NCBI RefSeq assembly: GCF_002261335.1
Contig: NZ_NEVL01000003.1
Coordinates: forward strand, 1,364,001-1,428,000
DNA: 64,000 nt
From: Bordetella genomosp. 1
GTDB lineage: Bacteria; Pseudomonadota; Gammaproteobacteria; Burkholderiales; Burkholderiaceae_B
Direction: 5' to 3'
The position numbers and the translations under genes are program-made. The notes under the pieces were generated by a model. It was not told where the DNA came from. It made no database searches and worked only from the letters and a program-made list of their open reading frames with translations. Positions 17,901 to 26,881 of the stretch are shown piece after piece. Within the stretch, counting starts at the first letter, position 1. Each line of letters opens with the position of its first letter.

Positions 17901-17927
17901 ATATACGTTTTATAACGAAACGTATAT
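17901..17927. promoter_or_regulatory. Palindromic operator upstream of the ParD-like/map operon
   Basis: ATATACGTTT (17901-17910), 7-bp spacer TATAACG, AAACGTATAT (17918-17927): perfect 10-bp arms in an AT-rich patch within GC-rich DNA. It ends 6 bp from the ATG, so the operon's promoter must overlap it. The likely ligand is the ParD-like protein itself. Confidence 0.75.
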
Positions 17928-18222
17928 TAGCACGCACCGCGGGAGACCGACAGCGGCGTGTCATGCGGCTCGCGTACAATCGCCCCGCTTCGTCAGACCC
18001 ACCCTCTTCCACCCATGTAAGCGCGCCCCCGACCTCACTCGCCTCGATCCCATCGAGACTCCGTTCACACGAGGTCGGCCCGCGCGCGGCCGTCGCGGCG
18101 CATGCCCGCGACAGCCCGGGAAACACGCCATTCACGCTCGACGCCGGCGCCCGCCGGTGGCCCGCAACGCGCGCGCCCGCGCCTCACCATGCCGACGCGG
18201 CCCTCGCCGCGCCATTCATTCC
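17928..18222. other. Intergenic region ahead of the SulP gene
   Basis: About 295 bases between divergent genes. A TACAAT hexamer near 17977 could be a -10 for the SulP transcript. The rest is GC-rich with no supported gene. Confidence 0.35.
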
Positions 18223-19698
18223 ATGATGCACACCTCCTTGCGCCAGCAATGGTTCTCCAACCCGCGCGGCGACATCCTCGCCGGGCTGGTCGTCGCGCTC
18301 GCCCTGATCCCGGAAGCGCTCGCCTTCTCCATCATCGCCGGGGTCGACCCGCAGGTCGGCCTGTACGCCGCCTTCAGCATCGCGGTGGTCACCGCGATCG
18401 CGGGCGGCCGGCCCGGCATGATCTCGGCCGCCACCGGCGCCGTGGCGCTGCTGATCACCACGCTGGTGAAGGACCACGGCGTGGCCTATGTGTTCGCCGC
18501 GGCCGTGCTGGCCGGCCTGCTGCAGATCGGCGCGGGCCTGTTGCGGCTGGGCAGCCTGATGCGCTTCGTGTCGCGCTCGGTGATCACCGGCTTCATCAAT
18601 GCGCTCGCCATCCTGATCTTCATGGCGCAGCTGCCCGAGCTGATCGGCGCGCCGCCGGCGGTGTACGCGATGGTGGCGGGCGGCCTGGCGATCATCTATC
18701 TGTTTCCGCGCCTGACACGCGCCATTCCGTCGCCGCTGGTGTGCATCGTGGTGCTGACGGCGATCTCGATGGCGCTGGGCCTGTCGGTGCGCACCGTGGG
18801 CGACATGGGCACCTTCCCGGACAGCCTGCCGACCCTTGCCCTGCCGCAGGTGCCGTTGTCGTGGGAGACCCTGCGCATCATCCTGCCCTATTCCGTCGCC
18901 ATCGCCGTGGTCGGCTTGCTGGAATCGCTGATGACGGCGTCGATCATCGACGACTTCACCGACACCTCCAGCGACAAGAATCGCGAGTGCCGTGGCCAGG
19001 GCCTGGCGAACATGGTGGCCGGCTTCCTCGGCGGCATGCCCGGCTGCGCGATGATCGGGCAATCCGTGATCAACGTGAAATCGGGCGGCCGCGGGCGCCT
19101 CTCGAGCATGGTGGCGGGCGTCCTGCTAATCGTGTTCGTGGTGTTTCTCGGGCCGTGGGTCAAGCAGATCCCGATGGCCGCGCTGGTGGCGGTGATGATC
19201 ATGGTCTCGATCAGCACGTTCAACTGGCGCTCCGTGCGCCAGTTGGTCACGCATCCGCGCAGCTCCTCGCTCGTGATGCTCACGACGGTGGCGGTGGTGG
19301 TGTTCACGCACAACCTCGCGTGGGGCGTGCTGGCCGGCGTGGTGCTGAGCGCGGTGTTCTTCGCGGGCAAGGTGCAGCGCGTGCTGCAGGTGGACTCGGC
19401 GCTGCAAGACGATGGCGCCCTGCGCCGCTACCGCGTGCGCGGCCAGGTGTTTTTCGCCTCGTCGGAGGCGCTGCTGAGCGAGTTCGATTTCAAGGAGAGC
19501 GTGGCACGCGTGGAGCTCGACCTGTCGCATGCCCACTTCTGGGACATCACGGCAGTGGAGGCGCTCGACCGCATCGTGCACAAGTTCCGCCGCAACGGCA
19601 TCGCGGTGGCGGTGATCGGGCTGAACCGCGCCAGCGCCACGATGGTGGAGAAATACGGGCGCCTGGACCCGGCCGCGCCCGCGCCGGGCGGGCACTGA
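18223..19698 (+). CDS. SulP-family anion permease with STAS domain
   Basis: 491 residues from [37 protein letters not shown]. Roughly 12 membrane segments of the SLC26/SulP fold ([27 protein letters not shown]), then a cytoplasmic STAS domain from about residue 400 ([52 protein letters not shown]). The substrate could be sulfate, bicarbonate or another anion; the family does not allow a choice. No carbonic anhydrase or sulfur gene is adjacent. Confidence 0.92.
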   Translation: MMHTSLRQQWFSNPRGDILAGLVVALALIPEALAFSIIAGVDPQVGLYAAFSIAVVTAIAGGRPGMISAATGAVALLITTLVKDHGVAYVFAAAVLAGLLQIGAGLLRLGSLMRFVSRSVITGFINALAILIFMAQLPELIGAPPAVYAMVAGGLAIIYLFPRLTRAIPSPLVCIVVLTAISMALGLSVRTVGDMGTFPDSLPTLALPQVPLSWETLRIILPYSVAIAVVGLLESLMTASIIDDFTDTSSDKNRECRGQGLANMVAGFLGGMPGCAMIGQSVINVKSGGRGRLSSMVAGVLLIVFVVFLGPWVKQIPMAALVAVMIMVSISTFNWRSVRQLVTHPRSSSLVMLTTVAVVVFTHNLAWGVLAGVVLSAVFFAGKVQRVLQVDSALQDDGALRRYRVRGQVFFASSEALLSEFDFKESVARVELDLSHAHFWDITAVEALDRIVHKFRRNGIAVAVIGLNRASATMVEKYGRLDPAAPAPGGH

Positions 19699-19804
19699 CG
19701 GCGAGCGAGCGGCGGCGCGCGGTTGCGGGTCGTTCGCCGGGCGCGGCTTGCCGTGCGCCACTGGCCATGCGCCAATCGCCGTGCGCCAATCGCCGTGCGC
19801 CCAA

Positions 19805-20428
19805 TCAGGCGCGGGTCGCGGCGCTCCAGCGGTCGCAGAAGGCCTGCACGTCGCCGTCCTGGAAGTCGGGCAGGCGCTCTCGCAACAAGGCATCGGGCCA
19901 GTCCCACCAGGCGATGGCCTGGAGGCGCTGCGCGGTGGCGCGATCGAAGCGCTCGCGGATCTGCCGCGCGGGCACGCCGCCCACCACCGTGTAGGGCGCG
20001 ACGTCGCGGCTGACGACCGCGCCGGCCGCCAGCACGGCGCCGTCTCCGACCGTGACGCCCGGCAGCACGATCACGCCATGCCCGATCCAGACGTCATTGC
20101 CGATCAGCACCTGATCGGCGCGGCGCTCGCCGAAGAACGCGCGATCGCGCTCGGCCTCGTCGAAATAGTACTCAGGACAGTAGGTAAAGCGGTGTTGCGA
20201 GGCGCGCCCCATCGGATGGTTGGGCGCGCCGATGCGCACCTGCGCCGCGATCGCGCAGAAGCGGCCGATGCGCGCATCCGCCACCATGCAGCGCTCGCCG
20301 ATGTAGGAGTAGTCGCCCAGCTCGGTGTACTCGACCGCGCTGTCGTGCAGGATCTCGCAGCGGCGTCCGATCCGGCATTCGCGCAGGCGCGCATCGGGAC
20401 TGATGAAGGTTTCGGCAATCTTGGGCAT
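19805..20428 (-). CDS. Left-handed beta-helix (hexapeptide) acyltransferase, phosphonate-gene type
   Basis: 207 residues from [18 protein letters not shown]. Hexapeptide repeats ([55 protein letters not shown]) lead to the acetyltransferase core with H in [69 protein letters not shown]. This insert pattern matches the transferase found in many phn (phosphonate) clusters. No phn gene is seen nearby, so the acceptor is unknown. Confidence 0.85.
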   Translation of the reverse strand: MPKIAETFISPDARLRECRIGRRCEILHDSAVEYTELGDYSYIGERCMVADARIGRFCAIAAQVRIGAPNHPMGRASQHRFTYCPEYYFDEAERDRAFFGERRADQVLIGNDVWIGHGVIVLPGVTVGDGAVLAAGAVVSRDVAPYTVVGGVPARQIRERFDRATAQRLQAIAWWDWPDALLRERLPDFQDGDVQAFCDRWSAATRA

Positions 20429-20590
20429 GCGGCTCACCACGGGCCACCGGGCGACACGGCGCGCGCGGCGCGGCGCCGTACGGGCGCGCCGGCGCGCAAC
20501 CCATGGCCACACCTTAGCCAAGGATGATGACCGCATCATTGCCAGATATATATGTCTAGATGAATGCGCGGCATCGCGGCCGGCATCGAC

Positions 20591-20959
20591 TCAGCCGAGC
20601 AGCCACCACGCCAGCGCCGCGGCGCCGGCCAGCCACGCCAGCACGATCACAACCGCGGCCACCCGGCTGACGGGCCGCTGCGCCCGTTCGGCCGCGACCG
20701 CCCTCAGTTCGCGCACCAGCGCCGCGGGCAGCAGCCGCAGCGTCAGCCAGATGCCGAGCGGCACCAGGATCACGTCGTCGAGATAGCCCAGGACCGGAAT
20801 GAAATCAGGGATGAGGTCGATGGGCGAGAGCGCGTAGCCCGCGACCAGCAGGGCGAGCGCCTTGGCATACCAGGGCGTGCGCGGATCGCGCGCAGCCAGC
20901 CACAGCACCAGCACTTCCCGCTTCAGCCCGCGCGCCCACGCGCGCACCCGTTCCCACAT
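20591..20959 (-). CDS. DUF1232/YkvA-family membrane protein
   Basis: 122 residues. WYAKALALLVAGYALSPIDLIPDFIPVLGYLDDVILVPLGIWLTLRL carries the YkvA signature (SPIDLIPD-IPVLGYLDD). A C-terminal membrane segment (VAAVVIVLAWLAGAAALAWWLLG) ends the protein. The function of the family is not established. Confidence 0.9.
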   Translation of the reverse strand: MWERVRAWARGLKREVLVLWLAARDPRTPWYAKALALLVAGYALSPIDLIPDFIPVLGYLDDVILVPLGIWLTLRLLPAALVRELRAVAAERAQRPVSRVAAVVIVLAWLAGAAALAWWLLG

Positions 20960-21038
20960 GCCCTTCCCCCGTCATGCGCCGCCGCCTTGCCTGCGCGCCT
21001 GAGCGCATGATACCGGCCGACCGCCAGCGCACGCACGC

Positions 21039-22019
21039 TCAACGCGCGGCGGATATCCCCATCAGCCCGTGCACGAGCACATAGATGCCGACCGCAACGA
21101 TCAGCAGGCTCGACAGGTAAGGCGCGCGGGCGGCGACGGCAGAGAGCCACCCGCCGCGGCGGGACACGTGCCGCACGCTGAGCGCCGCCACCACGCCCAC
21201 CGCCACCAGCGTGAGCGCCAGCCCGACCGAGAAGCTCAGCACCAGCGCCGCCCCCAATGCGAACGCCTTCAGTTGCAGGCACAACAACAGCACCGTGATG
21301 GCGGCCGGGCACGGGATCAGGCCGCCGGTGAGCCCGAACAGCGCGATCTGCCCGTTGGTGACCTTGCGGTTGGCGAAGCGGCGGCGGATGTCGGCGGCAT
21401 GGGCACGCGCATGCGCGTCGTCCGCGTCGGCGGCCGCGAAGGCCGGAAGCGTGTCGGCCTTGTGGCCTCGCGCGCCCTGCGTTGCCGAGGGCGGGAAGGC
21501 GTGATCGTGGGCATGGGCCTGCGCATGACCATGGGCGTGTGCGTGGGCGTATGCGTGTGCGTGGGCGTGTGCGTGGGTGCGGCCATGATCGTCATGCGAG
21601 TGACCGTGCGAGTGGCCGTGATGGTCGTGGTGGTCGTGGTGGTGGTGACCGCGCGAATGCGGGTCGAGCACGTGCGGGTGCTGGTCGCGCCAGGTGCGCC
21701 ACGCCATCCAGAGCGCCACCGCGATGATGATCGCCCCCGATACGGCCTGGAAGTAGGGTTCGAGGCCTTCGGCGTCGACCCCGCGCCACAGATACATGCC
21801 GCCCAGCCCGATGCCCCAGACGATGAGTGTGTGCGACAGCGTGGCCGTGAGGCCGAGCAGGACGGCCTGGCCGACCGAGCCGCGGATCGCCGCGATGAAC
21901 GCGGCCATCATGGTCTTGGAATGTCCCGGCTCCAGGCCGTGGAGCGCACCCAGGAAGATCGCGCTGGGGATGAACAGCCAGGCATTGCCTTGCTGCAGGA
22001 GAGACGAGAAATCCGCCAT
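21039..22019 (-). CDS. rcnA: Nickel/cobalt efflux protein (RcnA family)
   Basis: 326 residues from MADFSSLLQQGNAWLF. Inner-membrane exporter with about 6 membrane segments; AIFLGALHGLEPGHSKTMMAAF and GGLIPCPAAITVLLL are the NicO/RcnA metal motifs. Between TM3 and TM4 lies a large His/Asp/Ala-His low-complexity loop (about residues 125-190), longer than in E. coli RcnA and likely metal-binding. It is divergent from rcnR, with an RcnR-type operator between. Confidence 0.95.
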   Translation of the reverse strand: MADFSSLLQQGNAWLFIPSAIFLGALHGLEPGHSKTMMAAFIAAIRGSVGQAVLLGLTATLSHTLIVWGIGLGGMYLWRGVDAEGLEPYFQAVSGAIIIAVALWMAWRTWRDQHPHVLDPHSRGHHHHDHHDHHGHSHGHSHDDHGRTHAHAHAHAYAHAHAHGHAQAHAHDHAFPPSATQGARGHKADTLPAFAAADADDAHARAHAADIRRRFANRKVTNGQIALFGLTGGLIPCPAAITVLLLCLQLKAFALGAALVLSFSVGLALTLVAVGVVAALSVRHVSRRGGWLSAVAARAPYLSSLLIVAVGIYVLVHGLMGISAAR

Positions 22020-22053
22020 GGAGTACCGCCGTCCAACGAAAACGTGAGCGGCC

Positions 22054-22075
22054 AATATACTCCCCCCAGTATATT
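22054..22075. promoter_or_regulatory. RcnR operator
   Basis: AATATACT-CCCCCC-AGTATATT: TACT-C6-AGTA exactly as known for RcnR (TACT-G6-AGTA on the other strand), here extended to perfect 8-bp arms. It sits 35 bp before the rcnA start and 63 bp before rcnR, so it likely controls both. Confidence 0.85.
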
Positions 22076-22137
22076 TCCGCTATCCTGGGCCCTCTCATCC
22101 GGGCGCCTCGAAGCCGCCCCCGCACGGAATTCTCACC

Positions 22138-22410
22138 ATGGCACACACGATCCGCGACAAGGCCAAACTCCTCGCCCGCGTCCGCCGCATCCAGGGGCAG
22201 ACCGCCGCCCTGGAGCGGCAACTGGAGAACGAATTCGACTGTACGGAGGTGCTGCAGCAGATCGCCGCCATCCGCGGCGCCGTCGGCGGCCTGATGGCGG
22301 CGGTGCTCGAGGGCCACCTCACCGATCATGTCGTGAAGGCACCCGACGAAGCCGAGCGGCAGCAGGAGCTCGAGGGCATCATGCAGGTGATCAAGACCTA
22401 CCTGAAATAA
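22138..22410 (+). CDS. rcnR: Ni/Co-responsive repressor (CsoR/RcnR family)
   Basis: 90 residues, closely similar to E. coli RcnR (MAHTIRDKAKLLARVRRIQGQ, LQQIAAIRGAVGGLMAAVLEGHLTDHVV). All four metal ligands are present: H3, C35, H60 and H64. It releases its operator when Ni or Co binds, allowing rcnA expression. Confidence 0.96.
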   Translation: MAHTIRDKAKLLARVRRIQGQTAALERQLENEFDCTEVLQQIAAIRGAVGGLMAAVLEGHLTDHVVKAPDEAERQQELEGIMQVIKTYLK

Positions 22411-22536
22411 CCGTTGCGGACACAACGGGCGCGCGCCGCCCGCGGTCCGCTCTCGCCCTGCCCCACGCACCCGGCGCGGGCACGCCACGCGGGCCCGCCC
22501 TTGCGCCGGGCGCACGGCCCGCACCAAGGAACCTCC

Positions 22537-22860
22537 ATGCAGCAATCCGACTTCGATCCCGAACTCGCGGCCAACCTCGTCGGCAAGACCGTGCTGGTCG
22601 GCCTGAGCTACCGGCGCGGCGACGCGCAGGCCCCCGCGCGCGTGTTGCAACGGCACGGCAGGATCGTGCATGTCAGCCGGGAGATGGGCATCGTCGTGGA
22701 GTCGCCCGACGGCATGCCCTTCGCCCTGCCGCCCGACCTGTCCCGGCTCACCCCGGCCGCGGCGGGAGACTATCGCCTGCAGGCCACGGGCGAGGTGGTG
22801 CAGAACCCGGACTACCTGTGCTCGTACGAGATCCAGGAACGGGAGGATGCGGGCGCGTGA
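22537..22860 (+). CDS. Hypothetical protein (107 aa)
   Basis: Start MQQSDFDPELAANLVGKTVLVGL follows AAGGAACCTCC. The remainder (YRRGDAQAPARVLQRHGRIVHVSREMGIVVESPDGMPFALPPDLSRLTPAAAGDYRLQATGEVVQNPDYLCSYEI) looks like a small beta-rich cytoplasmic protein. No family is recognised with confidence. It is 126 bp after rcnR and could share its transcript. Confidence 0.7.
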   Translation: MQQSDFDPELAANLVGKTVLVGLSYRRGDAQAPARVLQRHGRIVHVSREMGIVVESPDGMPFALPPDLSRLTPAAAGDYRLQATGEVVQNPDYLCSYEIQEREDAGA

Positions 22861-22972
22861 GATGCGCGGGGCGGCAGCCCATGGCCTGAACGACGGACAA
22901 CCATTAAGATCAGGCGCGCCATGCCGTTGTAATCGGCATCATGTACCGCGCTCAACCTTCGGAAGGCATGTC

Positions 22973-25669
22973 ATGACCCACAAGCGTCGCCGTATCGTCC
23001 GCTCGTCAACGACTGCCTTTGCGCTGCTCTTCGCCGTGGATGGCGCGGGCCCGGTCCTCGCCCAATCGGTGATCGTAACGGGCGAGGTCCTGCCGGGCAC
23101 CGTGCAGACACCTCATTGGACGGTCGGCAGCGAGCTGACCGTCGGCGACACCGTGAGCGGCACGCTCACGATCGACGGCGGCGGCACGGTAAGCAATACG
23201 GATGCCTATGTCGGCTACAGCAATGGGGCGCAGGGCACGATCACGGTTTCCGGGACCGATGCCGGCGGCGGCGCGTCGACCTGGACGAGCACCGGCCAGG
23301 TGATCCTCGGCGTCGAGTCCGGCGCGAAAGGATTTCTCGACATTCTCGATGGCGGCCTGGCGCGCAGCGACACAGGCATCATCGGGGCGCAAGACGGGAG
23401 CGAAGGCCAGGCCACCGTTTCCGGGCGCGGCTCGGATTGGACGATCTCCAAGTCCACCGGCTTCGCGATCGGCAGCGACGGCAAGGGCACGCTGACGATC
23501 AGCGATCGCGCCTCCGTGCACAGCGGGCAGGGGATCATCGGCTGGGAAGCCACCAGCGAGGGCCAGGTCAACGTCTCCGGTCCTGGCACGCTCTGGGACA
23601 CCACCTCCAACATCTACGTGGGCCTCCGTGGCCGCGGAGAGCTCAATGTCGAGGACGGCGCCGAGGTGAGCACCGTGGGGCCGAGCAGCAGCAGCTGGGC
23701 CGCCTCCATCTACATCGGAGCGGAAGCCGGCAGCACCGGCTCGGTACTCGTGTCGAGCACCACGGGCACCGTCTCGAAACTCAGCGCCACCGACAACATC
23801 GAAGTCGGTCGAGGCGGCGCAGGCACGATGATCGTCGGCCCGGGAGGCTGGGCCTCGGCCGGCACGAGCACCTGGATTGCGCGAGACGGCACATCGACCG
23901 GCACCCTGGAAGTGGTCGGCGACATCAGCGGGCGGGGCATCCTCGAAACCGGGTCGGTGGTTCATGGCGCGGGCACCGTCGCCTTCAATTTCAATGGCGG
24001 CATCCTGCGGGCGAATCAGGATCAGGCCGACTTCCTCAGGGGATTCGTGACGCAGGCCGTGGGCGTCGAGGGCGCCTGGTTCGACACGAATTCGTTCGAG
24101 GTCGGTATCGGCACCGCGCTGTCCGGGACCTCCAGCTTTCACAAGGTGGGCACGGGCAGGCTGACCCTCACGGGCAACAGCTCGACCTTCACCGGCAATA
24201 CCCTGGTCGAGGCCGGCACGCTGCAGGTCGACGGGGTGCTGGGCGGACCCACCGAAGTCCTGGCGGGCGCGCGCCTGAGCGGGACGGGACAGGTGGGCAC
24301 GGCGACCAACCGGGGCACGATCGCGCCCGGGCCGCGCACGGGTTTCGGCACGCTGACGATCGCCGGCGATTACGCGGCACTCGGCGGCGGCCTCAGCATC
24401 CGGACGCAACTCGGCGACGACAGCTCGCCGACCGACAGGCTGGTCGTCACGGGCGCCACGTCAGGCACCACGCCCGTGACGGTGACCAACATGGGCGGCA
24501 CGGGCGCGCAGACGCAGACCGGCATCCAGGTGGTGCGCGTGGACGGCGCCTCGGCCGGCCAGTTCGTCCTCGCCAACGGCGATTACGTCATCGACGGCCA
24601 ACCCGCGCTGGTGGCTGGCGCCTACGGCTACGTCCTCGAGCAGGACAGCGCCAACGGCAGTTGGTACCTGCGCTCGTCGCTGACGGGCCTGGGCGCCTCG
24701 TCGGGCAACGGCGACGATCTGCTCTACCAGCCGGGTGCGCCGGTGTACGAGGCCTATGCCAACACGCTGCTGTCGCTGAGCCGGCTCGGCACGCTGCGTC
24801 AGCGGGTCGGCAATCGCCTTTACGATCCGGCCGACAGCAGCCGCGACGGCGTGTGGGGCCGCGTGGAAAGCACCACCGGCCGCTACCACCCCGTCGCGTC
24901 GACCACGGGCGAGCGTCACGACATGGACAGCTGGAAGGCGCAGTTCGGCATCGACCACGCGCTGTTCAGCCGGCAGGACGGCTCGCGCCTGGTGGGCGGT
25001 TTCAACTTCAATTACGGCACGGCCAACACCCGCGTGTCCTCGCCGCATGGCGGTGGCCGCGTCGACACGGCGGCCTATGGCCTGGGCCCCACCCTCACCT
25101 GGTACGGCAGCGACGGCACCTACGTCGACGCGCAAGCCCAGGCCACGTGGTTCGACAGCGATCTTCGCTCCAGCCTCGCGGGCACGCTGAAGAACAGCCG
25201 CAACGCGCGCAGCTACGCCGTGGGCATCGAGGCGGGCAAGGCGTTCGCGCTGAACGAGCGTTTCGCGCTCATCCCGCAGGCCCAGCTCAGCTATGTCTCG
25301 ACCCATTTCGGCGCGTTCAACGACCGGTTCGGCGCACGCATCGACAACGACAAGGGCGACAGCCTGCAGGGCCGCCTGGGCGTGGCGCTGGACTACAGGC
25401 AAAGCTGGGTGGATGCCGGCGGGCGCACGCGCGAAGCCAGCGTCTACGGCATCGTGAACCTGAAGCACGAGTTCCTCGACGGTACGCGCGTGCAGGTGTC
25501 CGACGTGGCCATCGGCAGCCGCTCGGGCCGCAACTGGGCCGGCATCGGCCTCGGCGGCAACTACAACTGGCACGAACGCTACGCCGTCTACGCGGAGGTC
25601 GGTGCAGACGCCGATTTCTCGGGCAGCTACCTCCTGACCGCGACCGCCGGATTCAGGATGGCGTTCTGA
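22973..25669 (+). CDS. Classical (type Va) autotransporter, self-secreted outer-membrane protein
   Basis: 898 residues. Signal peptide about 1-31 (MTHKRRRIVR..., ending GPVLA-QS). The passenger (about 32-590) has repeats of the form GxxTVSGxGSxW and a passenger-associated repeat (GRLTLTGNSSTFTGNTLVEAGTLQVDGVLGG), i.e. a right-handed beta-helix. The 12-strand barrel runs from about 640 (VWGRVESTTGRYHP) to the terminal aromatic TAGFRMAF. No RGD or protease serine motif is seen, so adhesin-like or biofilm function is only a guess. It ends at a strong hairpin. Confidence 0.9.
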   Translation: MTHKRRRIVRSSTTAFALLFAVDGAGPVLAQSVIVTGEVLPGTVQTPHWTVGSELTVGDTVSGTLTIDGGGTVSNTDAYVGYSNGAQGTITVSGTDAGGGASTWTSTGQVILGVESGAKGFLDILDGGLARSDTGIIGAQDGSEGQATVSGRGSDWTISKSTGFAIGSDGKGTLTISDRASVHSGQGIIGWEATSEGQVNVSGPGTLWDTTSNIYVGLRGRGELNVEDGAEVSTVGPSSSSWAASIYIGAEAGSTGSVLVSSTTGTVSKLSATDNIEVGRGGAGTMIVGPGGWASAGTSTWIARDGTSTGTLEVVGDISGRGILETGSVVHGAGTVAFNFNGGILRANQDQADFLRGFVTQAVGVEGAWFDTNSFEVGIGTALSGTSSFHKVGTGRLTLTGNSSTFTGNTLVEAGTLQVDGVLGGPTEVLAGARLSGTGQVGTATNRGTIAPGPRTGFGTLTIAGDYAALGGGLSIRTQLGDDSSPTDRLVVTGATSGTTPVTVTNMGGTGAQTQTGIQVVRVDGASAGQFVLANGDYVIDGQPALVAGAYGYVLEQDSANGSWYLRSSLTGLGASSGNGDDLLYQPGAPVYEAYANTLLSLSRLGTLRQRVGNRLYDPADSSRDGVWGRVESTTGRYHPVASTTGERHDMDSWKAQFGIDHALFSRQDGSRLVGGFNFNYGTANTRVSSPHGGGRVDTAAYGLGPTLTWYGSDGTYVDAQAQATWFDSDLRSSLAGTLKNSRNARSYAVGIEAGKAFALNERFALIPQAQLSYVSTHFGAFNDRFGARIDNDKGDSLQGRLGVALDYRQSWVDAGGRTREASVYGIVNLKHEFLDGTRVQVSDVAIGSRSGRNWAGIGLGGNYNWHERYAVYAEVGADADFSGSYLLTATAGFRMAF

Positions 25670-25674
25670 AGCGC

Positions 25675-25699
25675 CGCGGATCGCCTGGCGCGATCCGCG
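25675..25699 (+). terminator. Hairpin after the autotransporter gene
   Basis: Perfect 10-bp stem CGCGGATCGC / GCGATCCGCG with a 5-base loop, 5 bp after the stop codon. No T-run follows. Confidence 0.5.
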
Positions 25700-25719
25700 C
25701 TCGGCATGATGCGACAAGG

Positions 25720-25745
25720 TCGGGGCCGGACACGGTCGGCCCCGA
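25720..25745 (-). terminator. Hairpin after the lipoprotein gene
   Basis: TCGGGGCCG / CGGCCCCGA (9-bp stem, 8-base loop) between the two convergent genes; on the minus strand it follows the lipoprotein stop by 14 bp and is followed by CCTTGT. Confidence 0.5.
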
Positions 25746-25759
25746 TACTCCGCCCGCGC

Positions 25760-25915
25760 TCAGCAGTTGCCTTTCTTGGCCTGCCCCGGCGGACAGAACC
25801 CGCCGCCCCCACCATGACCGCCATGGGGATCGACGATCACGGCGCCGTCGGGGGTATAGACGGCACAGCCGGCCAAAAGCGTGGCCACGATGGCCAGGCT
25901 ACAGAGAATTTTCAT
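25760..25915 (-). CDS. Small glycine/histidine-rich lipoprotein (51 aa)
   Basis: Start MKILCSLAIVATLLAGC gives a lipoprotein signal with lipobox LLAGC (C17). The mature part VYTPDGAVIVDPHGGHGGGGGFCPPGQAKKGNC is 35 residues, with His, Gly and two further Cys. GGAG precedes the ATG. It is probably an envelope lipoprotein of unknown role; the two Cys could form a disulfide. Confidence 0.65.
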   Translation of the reverse strand: MKILCSLAIVATLLAGCAVYTPDGAVIVDPHGGHGGGGGFCPPGQAKKGNC

Positions 25916-26314
25916 GGGAAGAACTCCGCGTTGAAGACGCGCGCAGTTTATTGCCCTTCCCAGAAACCAGGTCATAGCGGCGGTTACCGGCTGTACGGCG
26001 GCATATTCTGGGCTTAGTTCAATGCCTTCCAAACGCCCTTCAGAGCAAACGGGCCATGGTCTTGAAACGATAAAACCGAAGAGTGCGCCCCCCCAGACCC
26101 GCAGTGTGCTTTCTAAATTGCTATGGGACCGTTGCTACTCATTCCTCTAGTGGCCGAAAGTTCCAGGCGCACAGCTTGTGCCTTCCGCTTACGATCAATG
26201 TTCCCCTCCGCGCGTCAAGCAATCGATTGCCCTAAAGCAGCCTGTATCGATGCGCACGACGAGTACCAACTACATGATAAGTAGGACGTTAACTTGACGC
26301 AAAACTGCCTGAAT
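25916..26314. other. Intergenic region at the GC-content boundary
   Basis: About 400 bases. Base composition falls from the GC-rich chromosome to the AT-richer block to the right. No supported gene, RNA or terminal repeat was found, so the exact island edge cannot be placed. Confidence 0.4.
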
Positions 26315-26881
26315 TCACTGCAAGCCGTGGTACTTCGCTGTAACAGTGTAGAAATGCCACCGCCGCGAAGGGTCTCTCCCACCCGGCCCCTCGAACTCAT
26401 TCCAATACTCGATTTTCCAGCCCACAAACAACTCGTGAAGCAACGCATCGTCAAAAATCGAAAAATCTTCGCACCTCGCGAACAAATCGTTTTTACCAAA
26501 AAAATTTCCACAAAAATATCCACCGGGAACCATCGCCCTCCGCACCCGATGCCAAAATGCATGAAAATTGTCCGGCCGGACATATTGGAGAGAATACCCG
26601 GCATAGATAAAGAATGCCGCGGGCAATGCAATGATTTCAAAGTCAGTACAGACCACGGTCAATCGATCGAGCATATGAGTCGTGACTTCTCGTTTAAGCC
26701 GGGCTACAGCTTTCGGATCAATATCCACTGCGAGGACTGGCCAGCCTTGAGCCCAAAGATAAAGCGGGGTCGATGTTGACCCAAACCCAAGATCAATGGC
26801 GATAGCCGCCGAATCCAAGGGTCCCACCCGACCGACCGCACTTTGAAGATACGGGGGAATCTCAATGTCACTATCGGCCAT
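26315..26881 (-). CDS. Class I SAM-dependent methyltransferase (putative RiPP tailoring enzyme)
   Basis: 188 residues from MADSDIEIPPYLQSAV. SAM-binding motif I is IAIDLGFGSTSTPLYLWAQGWPVLAVDIDPKAVARL (DLGxG with acidic VDID), followed by VCTDFE and the motif IV/V region GYSLQYVRPDNFHAFWHRVRRAMVPGGYFCGNFFG. It resembles TehB-like small-molecule/peptide methyltransferases. Its start overlaps the end of the MFS gene by 11 bp, so it is cotranscribed and coupled. The substrate is unknown; the peptide product of the operon is a candidate. Confidence 0.82.
   Translation of the reverse strand: MADSDIEIPPYLQSAVGRVGPLDSAAIAIDLGFGSTSTPLYLWAQGWPVLAVDIDPKAVARLKREVTTHMLDRLTVVCTDFEIIALPAAFFIYAGYSLQYVRPDNFHAFWHRVRRAMVPGGYFCGNFFGKNDLFARCEDFSIFDDALLHELFVGWKIEYWNEFEGPGGRDPSRRWHFYTVTAKYHGLQ

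Noticed and set aside
23116-25977. 953-codon open frame on the plus strand
   Set aside because: Shadow of the autotransporter gene in a second frame; Arg-rich low-complexity product and no start signal.
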